Below, one piece after another: positions 1 to 9,353 of a stretch of DNA of 17,731 nucleotides. The translations under genes and the position numbers were made by a program. Below the pieces are notes generated by a model. That model saw only the letters and a program-made list of their open reading frames with translations, did no database searches and had not been told where the DNA came from. Numbering within the stretch: the stretch's first letter is position 1; each line of letters starts with the position of its first letter. Origin of the DNA: Hydnum rufescens UP504 (taxonomy: Eukaryota; Basidiomycota; Agaricomycetes; Cantharellales; Hydnaceae); the NCBI GenBank assembly GCA_014904985.1, contig MU129407.1, forward strand, positions 1 through 17,731. The letters run 5' to 3'.

Positions 1-219
1 GCAAGAGTACAAGCCATGTATGGACAAAGCAGCCAGCTAAGGCAAGAGTACAAGCCATGTATGGACAAAGCAGCCAGCTAAGGCAAGAGTACAAGCCATG
101 TATGGACAAAGCAGCCAGCTAAGGCAAGAGTACAAGCATGTATGGACAAAGCAGCCAGCTAAGGCAAGAGTACAAGTCATGTATGGACAAAGCAGCCACC
201 TAAGGCAAGAGTACAAGCT
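1..219. repeat. 41-bp minisatellite array
   Basis: Five tandem copies of a 41-bp unit that begins GCAAGAGTACAAGCC and ends CAGCCAGCTAAG. Units lie at 1-41, 42-82, 83-123, 124-163 (one base shorter, CAAGCATG for CAAGCCATG) and 164-204 (two substitutions near its end), then a partial copy stops near 219. The first units are identical and variation rises toward the right edge, so the array probably continues left of the window. The unit is not a multiple of three, so the short open frames on both strands are by-products of the repeat. There are no spacers, so it is not a CRISPR array. Confidence 0.95.
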
Positions 220-225
220 GGCATG

Positions 226-807
226 CACAGGTGACAGCCTTTACTCATATATATTTTATCCTTTTGTTACTATTGCTGGAATGCTAACTTTGTGACTGGA
301 ACTTTTAGTACTGGGGATATGCAAAATATCAATACTGTGACCTCATCAAGGATACATTTGCAAAGGCAAAGGAGGCAGCCCTTATGAGCCTTAATTCATG
401 TCTGCATACCATAAGGGCCTAACAGGGAAAGCAGCTGAATGGGCTGTTAGAAAGCAAAAAGGTGTACTGTCTCCCAGCAAGCTATGCTTGCCATTGAATC
501 CATTGTAAATTGCTGAGTGCTTTTCACCATCATTGCTTATATGTATATAAGTACAATACAGAGGTAGAAGCATGTTTCTAATGCATATACGACCACCTTG
601 GGACCCTCTGAAAGCCCCTGCAAGCCCAGGAGGATCAAAAAAGTAGTGAAAATTTAGGGCCAAAAATTGGCATTTTCAAAAGTGGTCACATGACCTCATC
701 TTGGGAATCCTGGAAGCAAGGAGATCCTGAATTTAATATTCCCAAAGCCTAGAATCTAATGGATCAGGCTCTATGAAATTATCCATGTTTGGCTGTCCAC
801 AACTGTA
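226..807. other. AT-rich stretch without a recognisable gene
   Basis: I see no credible gene here; the longest open frame (minus, 391-663) has no recognisable motif and low-complexity-like composition. There is a TATA-box-like TATATGTATATAAGTAC near 539-555, and the decamer TGACCTCATC occurs twice (339-348 and 690-699). A decayed LTR or other transposon remnant is possible, but I could not find paired terminal repeats. Confidence 0.4.
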
Positions 808-1425
808 CCAAAGTGCACCAAATTTTGTGTTCACCATTCTTCCCCTATCGATCATCCCCATCCGGTTCTCAGTCTTCTCCAGCCCCCTAATGGTTGTGCT
901 CAATTGGGGCCCACGTTCATCTATTACGCACGAAGTCTACTCCATCTTTCCAAGGTTTCACTTTCTCTTCCGGTGACACTTTCATGCGCATTCTGGACGA
1001 TCCTTCGCTCTACGGTATCACAAAGGAGAACATTGTTAGTGCTGGGGGGGAGGTGGGTAGGTCGCCTCCACCCGACCTCCACAGTCCATGCTGTCCTTTC
1101 CCGGAGTAACAACCCTCATCGTAGACGTCGGAACCCAAAAGTACGTTGCAATCTCACATATCATAAATTACACACCCTCCAGGGATACATCCTCCAGACG
1201 GCTGACGCCTGCTGCCCATCTAGTGTATAATGGTCAGGTACAATGGATAGTTGGTGGATGTCATCGCTCACGGACCTGGTCGAATATTCATTTGCATACG
1301 GATGTTGTCCATCTCCGGTAGTTACGAGACACCTGCATTGTGATTGTCGTTCACGCTCGCGCCCCCTCCTTCCGAATCTACCACTGCCCTCCAAATCCGA
1401 TTCATTGCCTCTCGCATATCTTTCT
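808..1425 (-). repeat. Repeated 3' flank of block A
   Basis: This sequence downstream of gene A recurs beside the other family copies, at 3708-3845 (B), 4776-5219 (C) and 8880-9353 (D). Shared landmarks on the plus strand include GTGCTCAATTGGGGC at about 896-910, TTGCATACGGATGTTGTCC at about 1291-1309, and TACCACTGCCCTCCAAATCC at about 1380-1399. No frame is consistently open across the copies, so it is probably 3' UTR or flank duplicated with the gene. If gene A carries a one-base deletion near 1455 (see that entry), the restored frame would run to 1322, so the right end of this interval may be coding. Confidence 0.6.
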
Positions 1426-3081
1426 CTACTTTGGCTGATGAACCGGGTTGATAATGCCCACCACACGGCCATGGTCTCGGATAAGGTTTAACATATACGG
1501 TTGCAGTTCGGAATGTGTGACATCCACCAATGTAGCTATGAATTTGGTGTTGGACATATGACGGAGACGAGGGACCTGGGCGAGTTGCATAAAAATAATC
1601 ATGGTTCATCGTAGCTTTCAAAAACTTACTACATGTCTCACTCCGATGTGAAGGTGAGCGTCTGGGAGTATGTTGAGTACAGAATAGGCCAGCACATCGC
1701 CCACTAAATCCGTCATTTCCTCTATAGTGGCTCGTGCGGTGTCCCGCATTTTAGGGCGGATGAGTTCCCATGCTGCAACCCACTCTTCCATCAAGCCGTT
1801 CCACAGTGCTGCCCATTCTCCCTCCTGCACGTCTTGCATTGCCTCTTCAGCGGCTTTTCGAACGGTATCGCGAATCGAGTTCCATGCCTCGTCCCATTTC
1901 GTGTCATCTGTTACAAAACCATCGGCGCCATGGGCCGCGAAACGTGGGGTGGCTTGCATAATGGCATTAACGCATGCGATAATTGAGGCACGCCAATCCC
2001 CCCTTGGGCCTTCAAGAAAGTCTCGATCCATGAAGGTCACTGCTACAGAATGGAAGACATCAAGATCTTCCATCTTGAGTCTAATACTTGACAATGTGTT
2101 GACTGTGGCATCTAGTATACTAGCCATCACGTCACGACGAGCAGCGCCCCGCATAGCATTCTCGACATCGCCCTTCCAGAGAGTGGTTCGGAGCGTGGAG
2201 ACTCGCAGGTCTGCCAATGCAGAATGGAGAGTTGGCTGGAGCGCCAAAAGTAACGCTGACCGCAACTTGAATCGCAGAATGGTGTGTATGCTCGGCCTCC
2301 ACGAAGTTCGGATCATTATTCGCAAAGCAAGGCGTATGAGCCATTGTGGCATCGCCCAGGCTAAGCGGGCACGCCAGGACACGGCACGCCACAGCTGTCG
2401 TTTCAATTTAAGCTGGATCGCCATGATGATTATTACTGCTCCGTCGACAATCATATTGATCAAGGCGTCCGCAAACCTGGTCGATAGTGCGTCAGCCAAC
2501 GTTTCAGAGAGGGTTTCCCACAGCGAATCGAATGGGAGCTTATCCCATGGCACGGCGTGTCGTGCAGTTACAACGAACATTGTCCAAGAGAAGAAGTAAC
2601 AATTGAAGCGCTGGAGTGTGTAACGTTGTGCCCTGCCATCCCTGTGAATGCCAAAACAGATCTTAATGATATTCGAAAGATCCACGTCTCTGCCCTGACA
2701 ATGCAATTCGGCTAGACAGTACGAGGTTTTGTCCAGCTCGGGCAATGAATCAGCATCCTCAATAGTATCAATCGATTCGGATCCATCGCTTTTCACAGCG
2801 TCCATCAGGTTGGCTTCGTCGCCCCTCCGGTCCAAACGCAATATGCAGTCGTCAGAAAGGATAAGAACAACATACTGGTGTTTGAGTCCTTTTGTTTTCT
2901 GTCTACGAAGCTGAAGTGTGTTGATCTTGGTAGGACGAGGCCCAAGGGATTGATGCCAGTCCATTACCCCATTGTTTTGCCAGCCCGATCCAAACTGGAT
3001 GCGGAAGGGACCTGTGGACCTATGTGCCATGGACGAGATTACAACTGCATTAGAGAATGAAGTTGCGGCCGCGAGAGACAT
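1426..3081 (-). CDS. Unrecognised fungal protein: candidate LRAT/NlpC-P60-like N-terminus plus Trp-rich helical region
   Basis: The gene reads as two exons, 3081-1630 (484 codons) and 1575-1426 (49 codons plus stop), 533 aa. The start MSLAAATSFSNAV is matched in copies B, C and D. The 54-nt intron (1629-1576, GTAAGT...CCCAG) has an equal-length counterpart in copy D, and exon 2 stays in phase with shared THSELQ and LIR(D/E)HG motifs. Residues about 28-42 carry FGSGWQNNGVMDWH. KHQYVVLI with His68, then LRLDRRGDE, and YTLQRFNCYFF with Cys161 resemble, in order, the His and Asn-Cys motifs of permuted NlpC/P60-LRAT folds. Residues about 165-484 look all-helical and Trp-rich; no clear signal peptide. 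A one-base deletion near 1455, judged against copy C, may cause the early stop; the other frame continues SSAKVEKDMREAM to 1322. The gene order and reading are seen; the fold is inferred and the function unknown. Confidence 0.7.
1576..1629 (-). other. Predicted 54-nt intron of gene A
   Basis: Read on the minus strand it starts GTAAGTTTTTG and ends CTCGCCCAG. The matching interval in copy D (9590-9537) is also 54 nt, starts GTAAGTTCTC and ends TACCCAG. Both sit between codons (phase 0). Copy C has a 50-nt version (5467-5418) whose donor has drifted to GTCAGT. Unspliced reading reaches a stop four codons past the junction, while spliced reading continues into conserved residues. Confidence 0.8.
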
Positions 3082-3436
3082 GAACCGATAAGAAAGGTGG
3101 TGGTTGGTCTCTAGGTTGGTGAGAGTATACGGGTTTCAGGAGGCAGAGATAGCTGTCCAAACGGCGGCGGCTCTCCAAATATAGTGCAGGTGAATTTCCA
3201 AATGATATCAAGAAACGCTCTAAAAAGGGAACCTTGGCTTCGCCTAGCTCTCCAAATGACGTGTTCGTGTATGGTGGAACCCCCTTGATATTTATTGCCA
3301 AGCTCGACATGGTGGCGAGGTCGACAATTGAGCATCACAAGTGTTGTCAGAAAAAAGCCGTCAAGAAACAACCATATATACAGACTGTTGTGAAGAATGG
3401 GAAAGAATGAAGCTAATCTTTCCTACGTCGGTCCTG
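3082..3436 (-). promoter_or_regulatory. Conserved 5' flank of gene A
   Basis: About 350 bp upstream of the gene A start is clearly similar to the sequence upstream of copies B (3960-4295) and D (11020-11365). Shared plus-strand landmarks include a GAGAGT motif about 40-60 bp from the ATG, a CAGAGATAGCTGTCC-type stretch, a TTTCCA segment, and a GAAACAA(C/T)C segment near the far end. Its retention suggests it holds the promoter and 5' UTR, or that it is simply part of the duplicated block. I could not fix a TATA box shared by all copies. Confidence 0.5.
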
Positions 3437-3707
3437 ATGGAACCTTGATCCAGAGGACGGAATCTGATCCACTGTAAAGTTCATATGCCGTCGCATTTTG
3501 CACTTGTAATCAGCGGGGTTTGGCATGTGAGGCTCCAGTACCGGCCCGGCTGGCGGAGGGCGGACTCACCCAAAAACCACTCCATTATCAGCAGCCGCAG
3601 GTGGGAGGGAGAAGAGTGAGTCTCCCAGGGCTCCAGCGGTCGCAGGAGCAGTGAGATCCCATGACGAAGCGACGAAGGAAACGGAAGCAAAGGCTTCGGC
3701 TGGAGAC
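3437..3707. other. Unassigned spacer between blocks A and B
   Basis: This 271-bp stretch has no counterpart that I can see elsewhere in the window. Overlapping open frames on the minus strand (3481-3780, 3566-3886) have no recognisable motif and run into the repeated flank of copy B, so I do not call a gene. Confidence 0.5.
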
Positions 3708-4295
3708 TGCGGTGCACGAACCTTCTTGTTCCTTGATCTTCCCTCATCAATCGCCCCCAATTGGCCCTCTCTCCCCTCACTCTTTTGCAGCTTCCTGATT
3801 GTTCTTTCCTCAGTGCTCAATTGTGGCCCACCTTTGTCGACTGCCAGTGGGGAGGTACACCATGCGTAGGTCACGTGCACATCCACCCTAAACTGGATCT
3901 GTGCGCCTGAACAAGTTTATAGCTGCATTGAAGGATGAAGTTGCGGCCCCGGAAGGCATGAACTAGTACAAAGGGAGTGATGGTTGGTAGATTACTGAGA
4001 GTGCGTGGGCTTTCACGAGGCAGAAATAGCTGTCCAAGCCGCTCCCAACTATGCTGTCGGTGGATTTCCAGATGTCAGCAAGAAAACTTTTCCAAAAACA
4101 ATCTTAGGGTCCAAATAGACGTTTTGCCGAACCCCTTATGTATGGATTGCCAAGCCTCAAGGTGGCGGCAAGTTTGGGCCCACCCATGTGTCCGACATCA
4201 CCAGGTCAAAAAAAAGGCATCGGGAAACAACCGTGCAGATTGTCGGGTCGCGAAGAATGGGGAACAATGAAGTTGATCCAAGACTGTCCCTACCT
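3708..4295 (-). pseudogene. Copy B: ends-only deletion derivative of the family block
   Basis: Bases 3708-3845 match the far 3' flank of blocks A and D (shared GTGCACGAA at the left end, then GTGCTCAATTG(T/G)GG(C)C). Bases about 3885-3959 match the first codons of the family gene on the minus strand: ATG at 3959 followed by codons for MPSGAATSSFNAA, equivalent to MSLAAATSFSNAV in gene A. Bases 3960-4295 match the 5' flank. Almost the whole coding region, both catalytic-like motifs and the intron are missing, with about 40 bp of unclear origin at the junction. It cannot encode the protein. The shape is that of an internal deletion inside one copy of the block. Confidence 0.75.
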
Positions 4296-4411
4296 GTGTT
4301 AGAATCGGAAAGTAGACCATAGATGGAAGGGACGAAATTTCAGATCTCGTGACGCAACCCCCCCTTACGTAACCATAAGACCGCGTACCATCCACCTCTT
4401 CTTACTAGTTC

Positions 4412-4775
4412 ATGTCTTCCGTGGCTGCAAGTTCAGTCTCTAACGCCGTCGGTCAGGAAACACAGATCCGCCTCCAGTTTGGATTAGACTGGCGAAACAA
4501 TGGGATAATGGAATGGCATCATTCCCCTCACCCTCGTCTCACCAAGATCAATATGCCTCGGCTTCGAGACAGAGAACAAAAGGACTCAAACACCAGTATG
4601 TTCTCATCTTTTTGGGAAACTGTATATTCGTTTGGACCGCTGGGGTGATGGAGCAATCCCGCTGGATGTTGTGAAAAACGGTGGGACTGAATCGATTGAC
4701 ACTATTGTGAATGTGAGCTCAATAAAGCCTACTCCCCGGCCAAATTACGTTATCAAGCACATGGCAAACTGATCC
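4412..4775 (+). pseudogene. Copy C, N-terminal fragment (inverted)
   Basis: On the plus strand an ATG at 4412 opens MSSVAASSVSNAV, then FGLDWRNNGIMEWHH and PRLTKIN, closely matching gene A residues 1-54. A one-base deletion in CTTCGAGACAG shifts the frame; in the next frame GLKHQYVLI carries the conserved His. Another indel restores RLDRWGDGA and TESIDTI. Weaker similarity to the LDKTSYCLAELHCQ region runs on to about 4775, where it abuts the 3' flank of the family in opposite orientation. The fragment ends before the candidate Cys motif. Its immediate upstream sequence (TACTAGTTC before ATG) is shared with copy B rather than with A or D. Confidence 0.8.
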
Positions 4776-5545
4776 TCTGGCTTCCCCTCCCCCCCATTGA
4801 TGGTTCCCCAGCTGGTTCCATTTCTCTCTCGTTGCTTTTCCTAGCCCTTGATGGTTCTTTCTGCAGTGCTTAATTGGGGGCTCGTCTTCATCTAATAGCA
4901 GACTAATACGCACGAAATCTAGCGAATGTGGAATACTTCAATTGCAATACTGCTCGAAGAGTTTCAAGTCATATCCCCTCTTTCCAGGGTTTCGACTTTC
5001 TCTTCTTGTGATATTTTCACTCGCGTTTAGTACGATCCTTCACTCCACGGTATGGCAGAGGTCGTTCCTACCACGGCAGGCAGGTTTGAGTAACTCACCG
5101 CGATCACTGCTGACAATCTTGTAATTGGTGGAGCATCATTGCTCATTACTCATGGAATATTCGCTTGAAAATGCTGCCCAGGAGATATCTGCAGTCCGGT
5201 TCGCACCCTCCCTCCAAATCTACCACTGCCTCCACACCCAATCCATTGCCTTTTGCATATCCTTCTCTACTTTGGCTGATGATCTGGGTTGAAAACGGCC
5301 CGCCATATCGCCATGTTCTCGAATAAGTTTCAAGATATGCGGCTGCAGTTCGAAGTGTGACATTGGCCATGCAGCTATGAACTAGGCATTGGATCCGTGT
5401 CGGCGACGCGAAGCGACCTTGTGGGTTTTATAAATCATCGTGGTTCATTCTAGGTTGGAAAACTGACCATACTTCTCGCACCGATATGAATGTGAGTGTC
5501 TGGGGGTGCCTTGACCACAGAATAGCCCAATTACTCTCCGGCCAT
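4776..5545 (-). pseudogene. Copy C, C-terminal fragment and 3' flank
   Basis: Bases about 5468-5545 match the end of exon 1 of genes A and D on the minus strand. A 50-nt intron follows (5467-5418; GTCAGT donor, ACAAG acceptor), then exon 2 to a stop at 5220. Exon 2 keeps HFELQP, LKLIREHGD and SSAKVEKDMQKAM, but has a TAG early in the exon. Bases 4776-5219 are the repeated 3' flank. The exon 1 match breaks off near 5545, and E1 starts about 170 bp further on. Copy C therefore survives as two ends pointing at each other with the middle lost. Its exon 2 is useful because it shows the longer reading frame that genes A and D have damaged. Confidence 0.75.
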
Positions 5546-5716
5546 GGTTCTGCGCCACAGTCGCCAGTTGCTCTGTCTGCGTTGCTCTTGCTGTCAAGGC
5601 TCAGATATCATGGAACCACTGGACTACGTTTGAGGGAAAAAATATGGGATACGAGTTCCACATTTGAAGTCTTCAGCACACAATCAGCATCAATCTGACT
5701 CCCTGAAAAGGGGAAA

Positions 5717-8684
5717 ATGGAAAAAATCTGGACTTTGGCTTTCAAATCTCCCTCTTTGATATCATATCTCCATCGCCCTGAGTTCTTAACTTCACCTAGG
5801 TTCTTCACACGGGTCTCGAAGCGGTTGATCTGCCTCCATCGGAAATCAAGTTGTTTCTTCATGTCGCTTTATAGGACCAGGACACATTCAAAGAAGCAAG
5901 CAACCATGGCAGATGGATCCGTCCAAGTCACATACACAAGGCCATCGGTAGGCCTCGTTTCCAATTCCATTATTCGACGATCGAAAATCTAGTTGGATTT
6001 GGCTAAGAGCCTTGAGACGATTGATAAGATCGTCGTGGAGTGTGCCAAAATTCATGAAAGGTTTCATTTCCGCTGCCCCCTTCTCCTTATCAACAATCAA
6101 AAGATATCCTGTAAACGGGTAGCGCACTGACCAGAGCCTTATCAACAGCAAGGATCTTATCCATGTGCTGGTAGATCGTCAGAAGCAAGGTGTTGCGCTT
6201 TGTAAGTTGATCGATGTACTGGTTTTCTGTGGCCAGAATGGAGCGCTGATCCTCGTTCAGTTTCTGTTCCACTTGGGTGACACGGACTCGTGCGGTGGCG
6301 AGGTCAGTCTCAGCCTGCTTGACGTTCTGAACAAGAATTGATAAGATCAAAGCTGTACCTCTATATAGGTAGCTTGACATACCCCATGAAGTATATCAGA
6401 TTTGTCACTGAGATTCAATCGAGCCCAGGTCTGCTATGCAAGTTGAGTGGACAGGTCTCAGTTCTCATCGTGCTTGGGAGAGACATGATCAATCCAAGTG
6501 TGCTGTACTGTGTCCCAGTTATGGAAAGCAGGTTTACGAACTTGTTCAGAAGCGTCTCCCTCTCTTGGCCGACGCATTCTCGGTCCTTCACGTCGTTTCG
6601 TGCACGGTCCAGTTCATCCTCGCGACAAGCGAGGTCCTTCTTGAGTCCTCCAAGCTCCATTTCAAGGAGAACGCGTGGATGTCTTCTCGTCCAAGTCCTT
6701 GTTATGGAGACTAGGCTCCACATAACTGAGTTCGATCGTTCGCGCCGAAGCGATTTGATCTCGTCTTCGGAACCCAAGAGTTCCTCTCAAAAACTGCGCA
6801 TTTCTTGTTCAGCTCTTGTGCATGCAAGGCGCTCAGTATCACGAGCCCGTATCACCTCGTCCATTCGCAAAGTAAAGTCGTCGGCTCAGGCACAGTACTC
6901 TCGTGCTTGACCCCGGGTGTCACTATAGCGATTTCGCAATTTGCTGCACTCGGCTTTGGCTTGGGGGAGTTTCTATTGGAGACACGCTAGAAGGTTCGCG
7001 TAGATGTTGGAAACATAAATGGACTAAGGTCCTGGAGGCTACCAGACAATTCCTCGTGCAGTTGAGCACGGTCAACTACTTCCCCAAGCTCGCATTCCAG
7101 CCGGTCAGTAGTGCGCTCCAACTCTTCTTCAAGCCCCCAAACCCTGGCACTCAATCTCTCGATTTCGCGGTTCGCACTCTCGATCTCAACGTCTTGATTG
7201 TCCTGCTCAATTTCTAATTCGTGGAGCACTGCGTCTTTATCCTAGCCTTCCTTCTTGAAATGCGCCAGCGCACTTTCGAGTTCACCATGCAGCTCGGCCT
7301 GATTGGATTCTAGCTCATTGATGCGCAGTTGCAACTCTTTAACCTGTGTCTCGCGTTCTACAATGCCTAGAATGAATGAAATGACTTCAGACTCATACAC
7401 AACGTAGTAAGTGATGAATATGAGGAACTCACATCTTGGAGTTCCTCCGCCTTTGCACATTCCTCTGAGACTTCGGTTTTCCAATCCTCGATCTGGTGAA
7501 CCTCAGAGAGAGCTTGGAGATCGCTCTCTTTCTGATCCAACGCAATTGTCATAGCCACTAGTCGATCTCGTAAAGCATCGTTTCCCTCACAAGTGAGGGT
7601 TAGGGAGGTTGCAGGAGAAAGAAGGTCCGAGGTCACAAATACATACTTCTCCCAGGAATTGCCGCTCTTCTCGTTCCTCAATGACTTTGCTCGACTTTCA
7701 CTTCGTTCTTGCATCGTGTCGTTCGTGGTCAAGTTGCTCGACACCAAGTCTCAGAGTAGCCTTGGCATCCCCAAGCCTTTCTATTAGTTGATCGCGGTCA
7801 GTAACGGCCTCTTGTGCATCTTCAAGGGTTGCTTCGAGCTCCTCATTTCGGCGCTCAATTGGAGAGCCACCACTAGTCGGGGAACGATGTGATTGTGCAG
7901 CTTCGAGGCTGTCGTATAATCTCTCAAGCTCGCCCTCGAGGGCGGGCATATTTGTCAAGGAGGGCATTGTGTTGGTCGTCAGAAGTAAATTTTCAGACAA
8001 GGCGATTCTAGTGTAAGTCGTCGATTTCCTTCTCCCGATCGTCAAGTTGATCCTCGAGATCCTTTACGGTCTGGTTGCTATCAGGGTGAAGATTCTTGAT
8101 TTCACGCGCTAGGCCTCGTGCTGCTTTTCACCACTCCACTTGAAAGTCTGGTTAAGAATGTTGATCTCGATGTTGTTCTTGACGGTGATTTCGATGTCTT
8201 CTGGGAGTTTAGAGCTCAGTTTCTTGTTCAGAAAAAGCATAACTGAAGCTTCAGATTGAATATTCCCTTGTCCTTGGCTCTACCAAGTAAGATACGCGTT
8301 AAGGACAAGGGGATACGATGTCTGAGACAAAGCACAATTTGTCTTGTTCTCCAAGAATCGGGTTCATGGTAGTCTTTCGACGGGCGATACCTGGATGAGG
8401 TTTATTTGTTTTTCGATCTGGTGTATCCTCTCCCTGCACTGAGCGCTCAGGTCGGCCTGGCATAAGATAGGTAAATTCATCCTCCGACTTTCCCCACGGT
8501 GCGTGGAGCATTGGTGAATGGACGGTTGTTGCTGTCGGAGCACTAGAGAGTAGGACCCGACGTCGAGGAGCTGTGGCTGTGGAAAGGGGACTCAAACTAG
8601 AAGAGGCGAAAGAGGAATTGACAGAGCCCAAGGGCGCGTTGGATACGTGATGTTCAGCACATCGCGGCGATCGTTCGCAGGCAT
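5717..8684 (-). pseudogene. E1: decayed coiled-coil gene with a Cnn_1N-like motif
   Basis: Read on the minus strand from an ATG at 8684, the frame gives MPANDRRDVLNITYP, shifts once, then SVNSSFASSSLSPLSTA, a Ser/Pro-rich head, and NPILGEQDKLCFVSDIVSP. After a break comes FNLKLQLCF and, one frame over, LNKKLSSKLPEDIEITVK and NNIEINI, which resembles the Cnn_1N motif of centrosomin/Mto1-type proteins that recruit gamma-tubulin complexes. The rest is heptad-like coiled coil: LEGELERLYDSLEAA, IEIESANREIERL-like stretches, LACREDELDRARNDV. Plausible introns include one near 7638-7580 (GTATGT...GTGAG) and one starting GTGAGT near 7435. Several in-frame stops and shifts remain after splicing, for example in the CREDEL-proximal part (6780-6980). 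The family assignment is moderate; the decay is clear. Its 3' half is duplicated at 16045-17731. Confidence 0.7.
8161..8275 (-). other. Degraded Cnn_1N-like motif within E1
   Basis: The minus-strand codons give FNLKLQLCF, then after a one-base shift LNKKLSSKLPEDIEITVKN and NIEINI. Cnn_1N (centrosomin N-terminal motif 1) typically has an asparagine-phenylalanine-NLKL core followed by a leucine-rich helix and a second NIELK-type block about 25 residues later, and this spacing fits. The acidic/lysine run normally preceding FNLKL is replaced by AKDKGI, and a frameshift splits the motif, so it is unlikely to be functional. This is recognition by eye, not a profile hit. Confidence 0.55.
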
Positions 8685-8879
8685 CTACCCTTTGTGAAAG
8701 GGCGAACTCCCAAGGTTTATTTGTTTCCGATCATGCTTCAAACCCTGGGCACGCGTATCAGTGTTCACGACGCTGAGGGAGCTATCCGGCCAGTCGGTCA
8801 TGCGATAGGCTCCGGCACAGATACAAATTCACAAGTGTTTAATCACCCTATCCGCTGTAATAGAGTAAGCTCTGGACGA

Positions 8880-9353
8880 AAGTGGTGCACGAAGCCTTTG
8901 TTCATCACTCTTCCTCCTCGATCACCCTCCAGCTGGTTGGCTCTCTCTAAGGGCACTCTTTCCTAGCCCCCTGAATGGTTGTGCTCAATTGGGGCCTATC
9001 TTTGTCTAACATGCATAAAATCTACATTTTTTGGAATACTTCACTTGCAGACCACCTCGAAGAATTTAATGCAGTATTCCCTTTCGCCAAGGTTTTTACT
9101 TTCACTTTCCGTGATACTTTCATGCATGGTCCTTCGTTCTATGGTGCGGCAAGGGAGGATGTTGCTACCAAGGCAGGGATATGGGTAGATCGCTGCGACC
9201 GGTGCCTGCTGGCCAACTTGTGTATAATACTCAACTACAATGGTATACTTCGTGGGATGTCATTGTTCGTGGACCTAATTGAATATTTGTTTGCATACAG
9301 ATGTCGTCCATCTTCAGTGGTTATGAGATATCTGCATTGCAATTGCGGTTTGC
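8880..9353 (-). repeat. Repeated 3' flank of block D
   Basis: Equivalent of 808-1425 next to copy D. It shares GTGCACGAA with copy B, then GTGCTCAATTGGGGC, the CTTCACTTGCA region with copy C, TTTGCATACAGATGTCGTCC, and the CTCCAAATCC segment just past its right end. A 167-residue open frame on the plus strand (8975-9478) runs through it and into exon 2 of copy D, but copies A and C do not preserve that frame. Confidence 0.65.

Noticed and set aside
1..219. CRISPR-like repeat array.
   Set aside because: Units are contiguous with no variable spacers, and the genome is fungal.
339..699. LTR or other insertion bounded by two TGACCTCATC copies.
   Set aside because: The decamers are longer than usual LTR target duplications, and I found no paired terminal motifs or coding remnants between them.
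1727..2599. A 290-residue plus-strand open frame.
   Set aside because: It lies wholly antisense to exon 1 of gene A, is Ser/Arg-rich as expected from a mirrored frame, and copy D does not preserve it as one frame.
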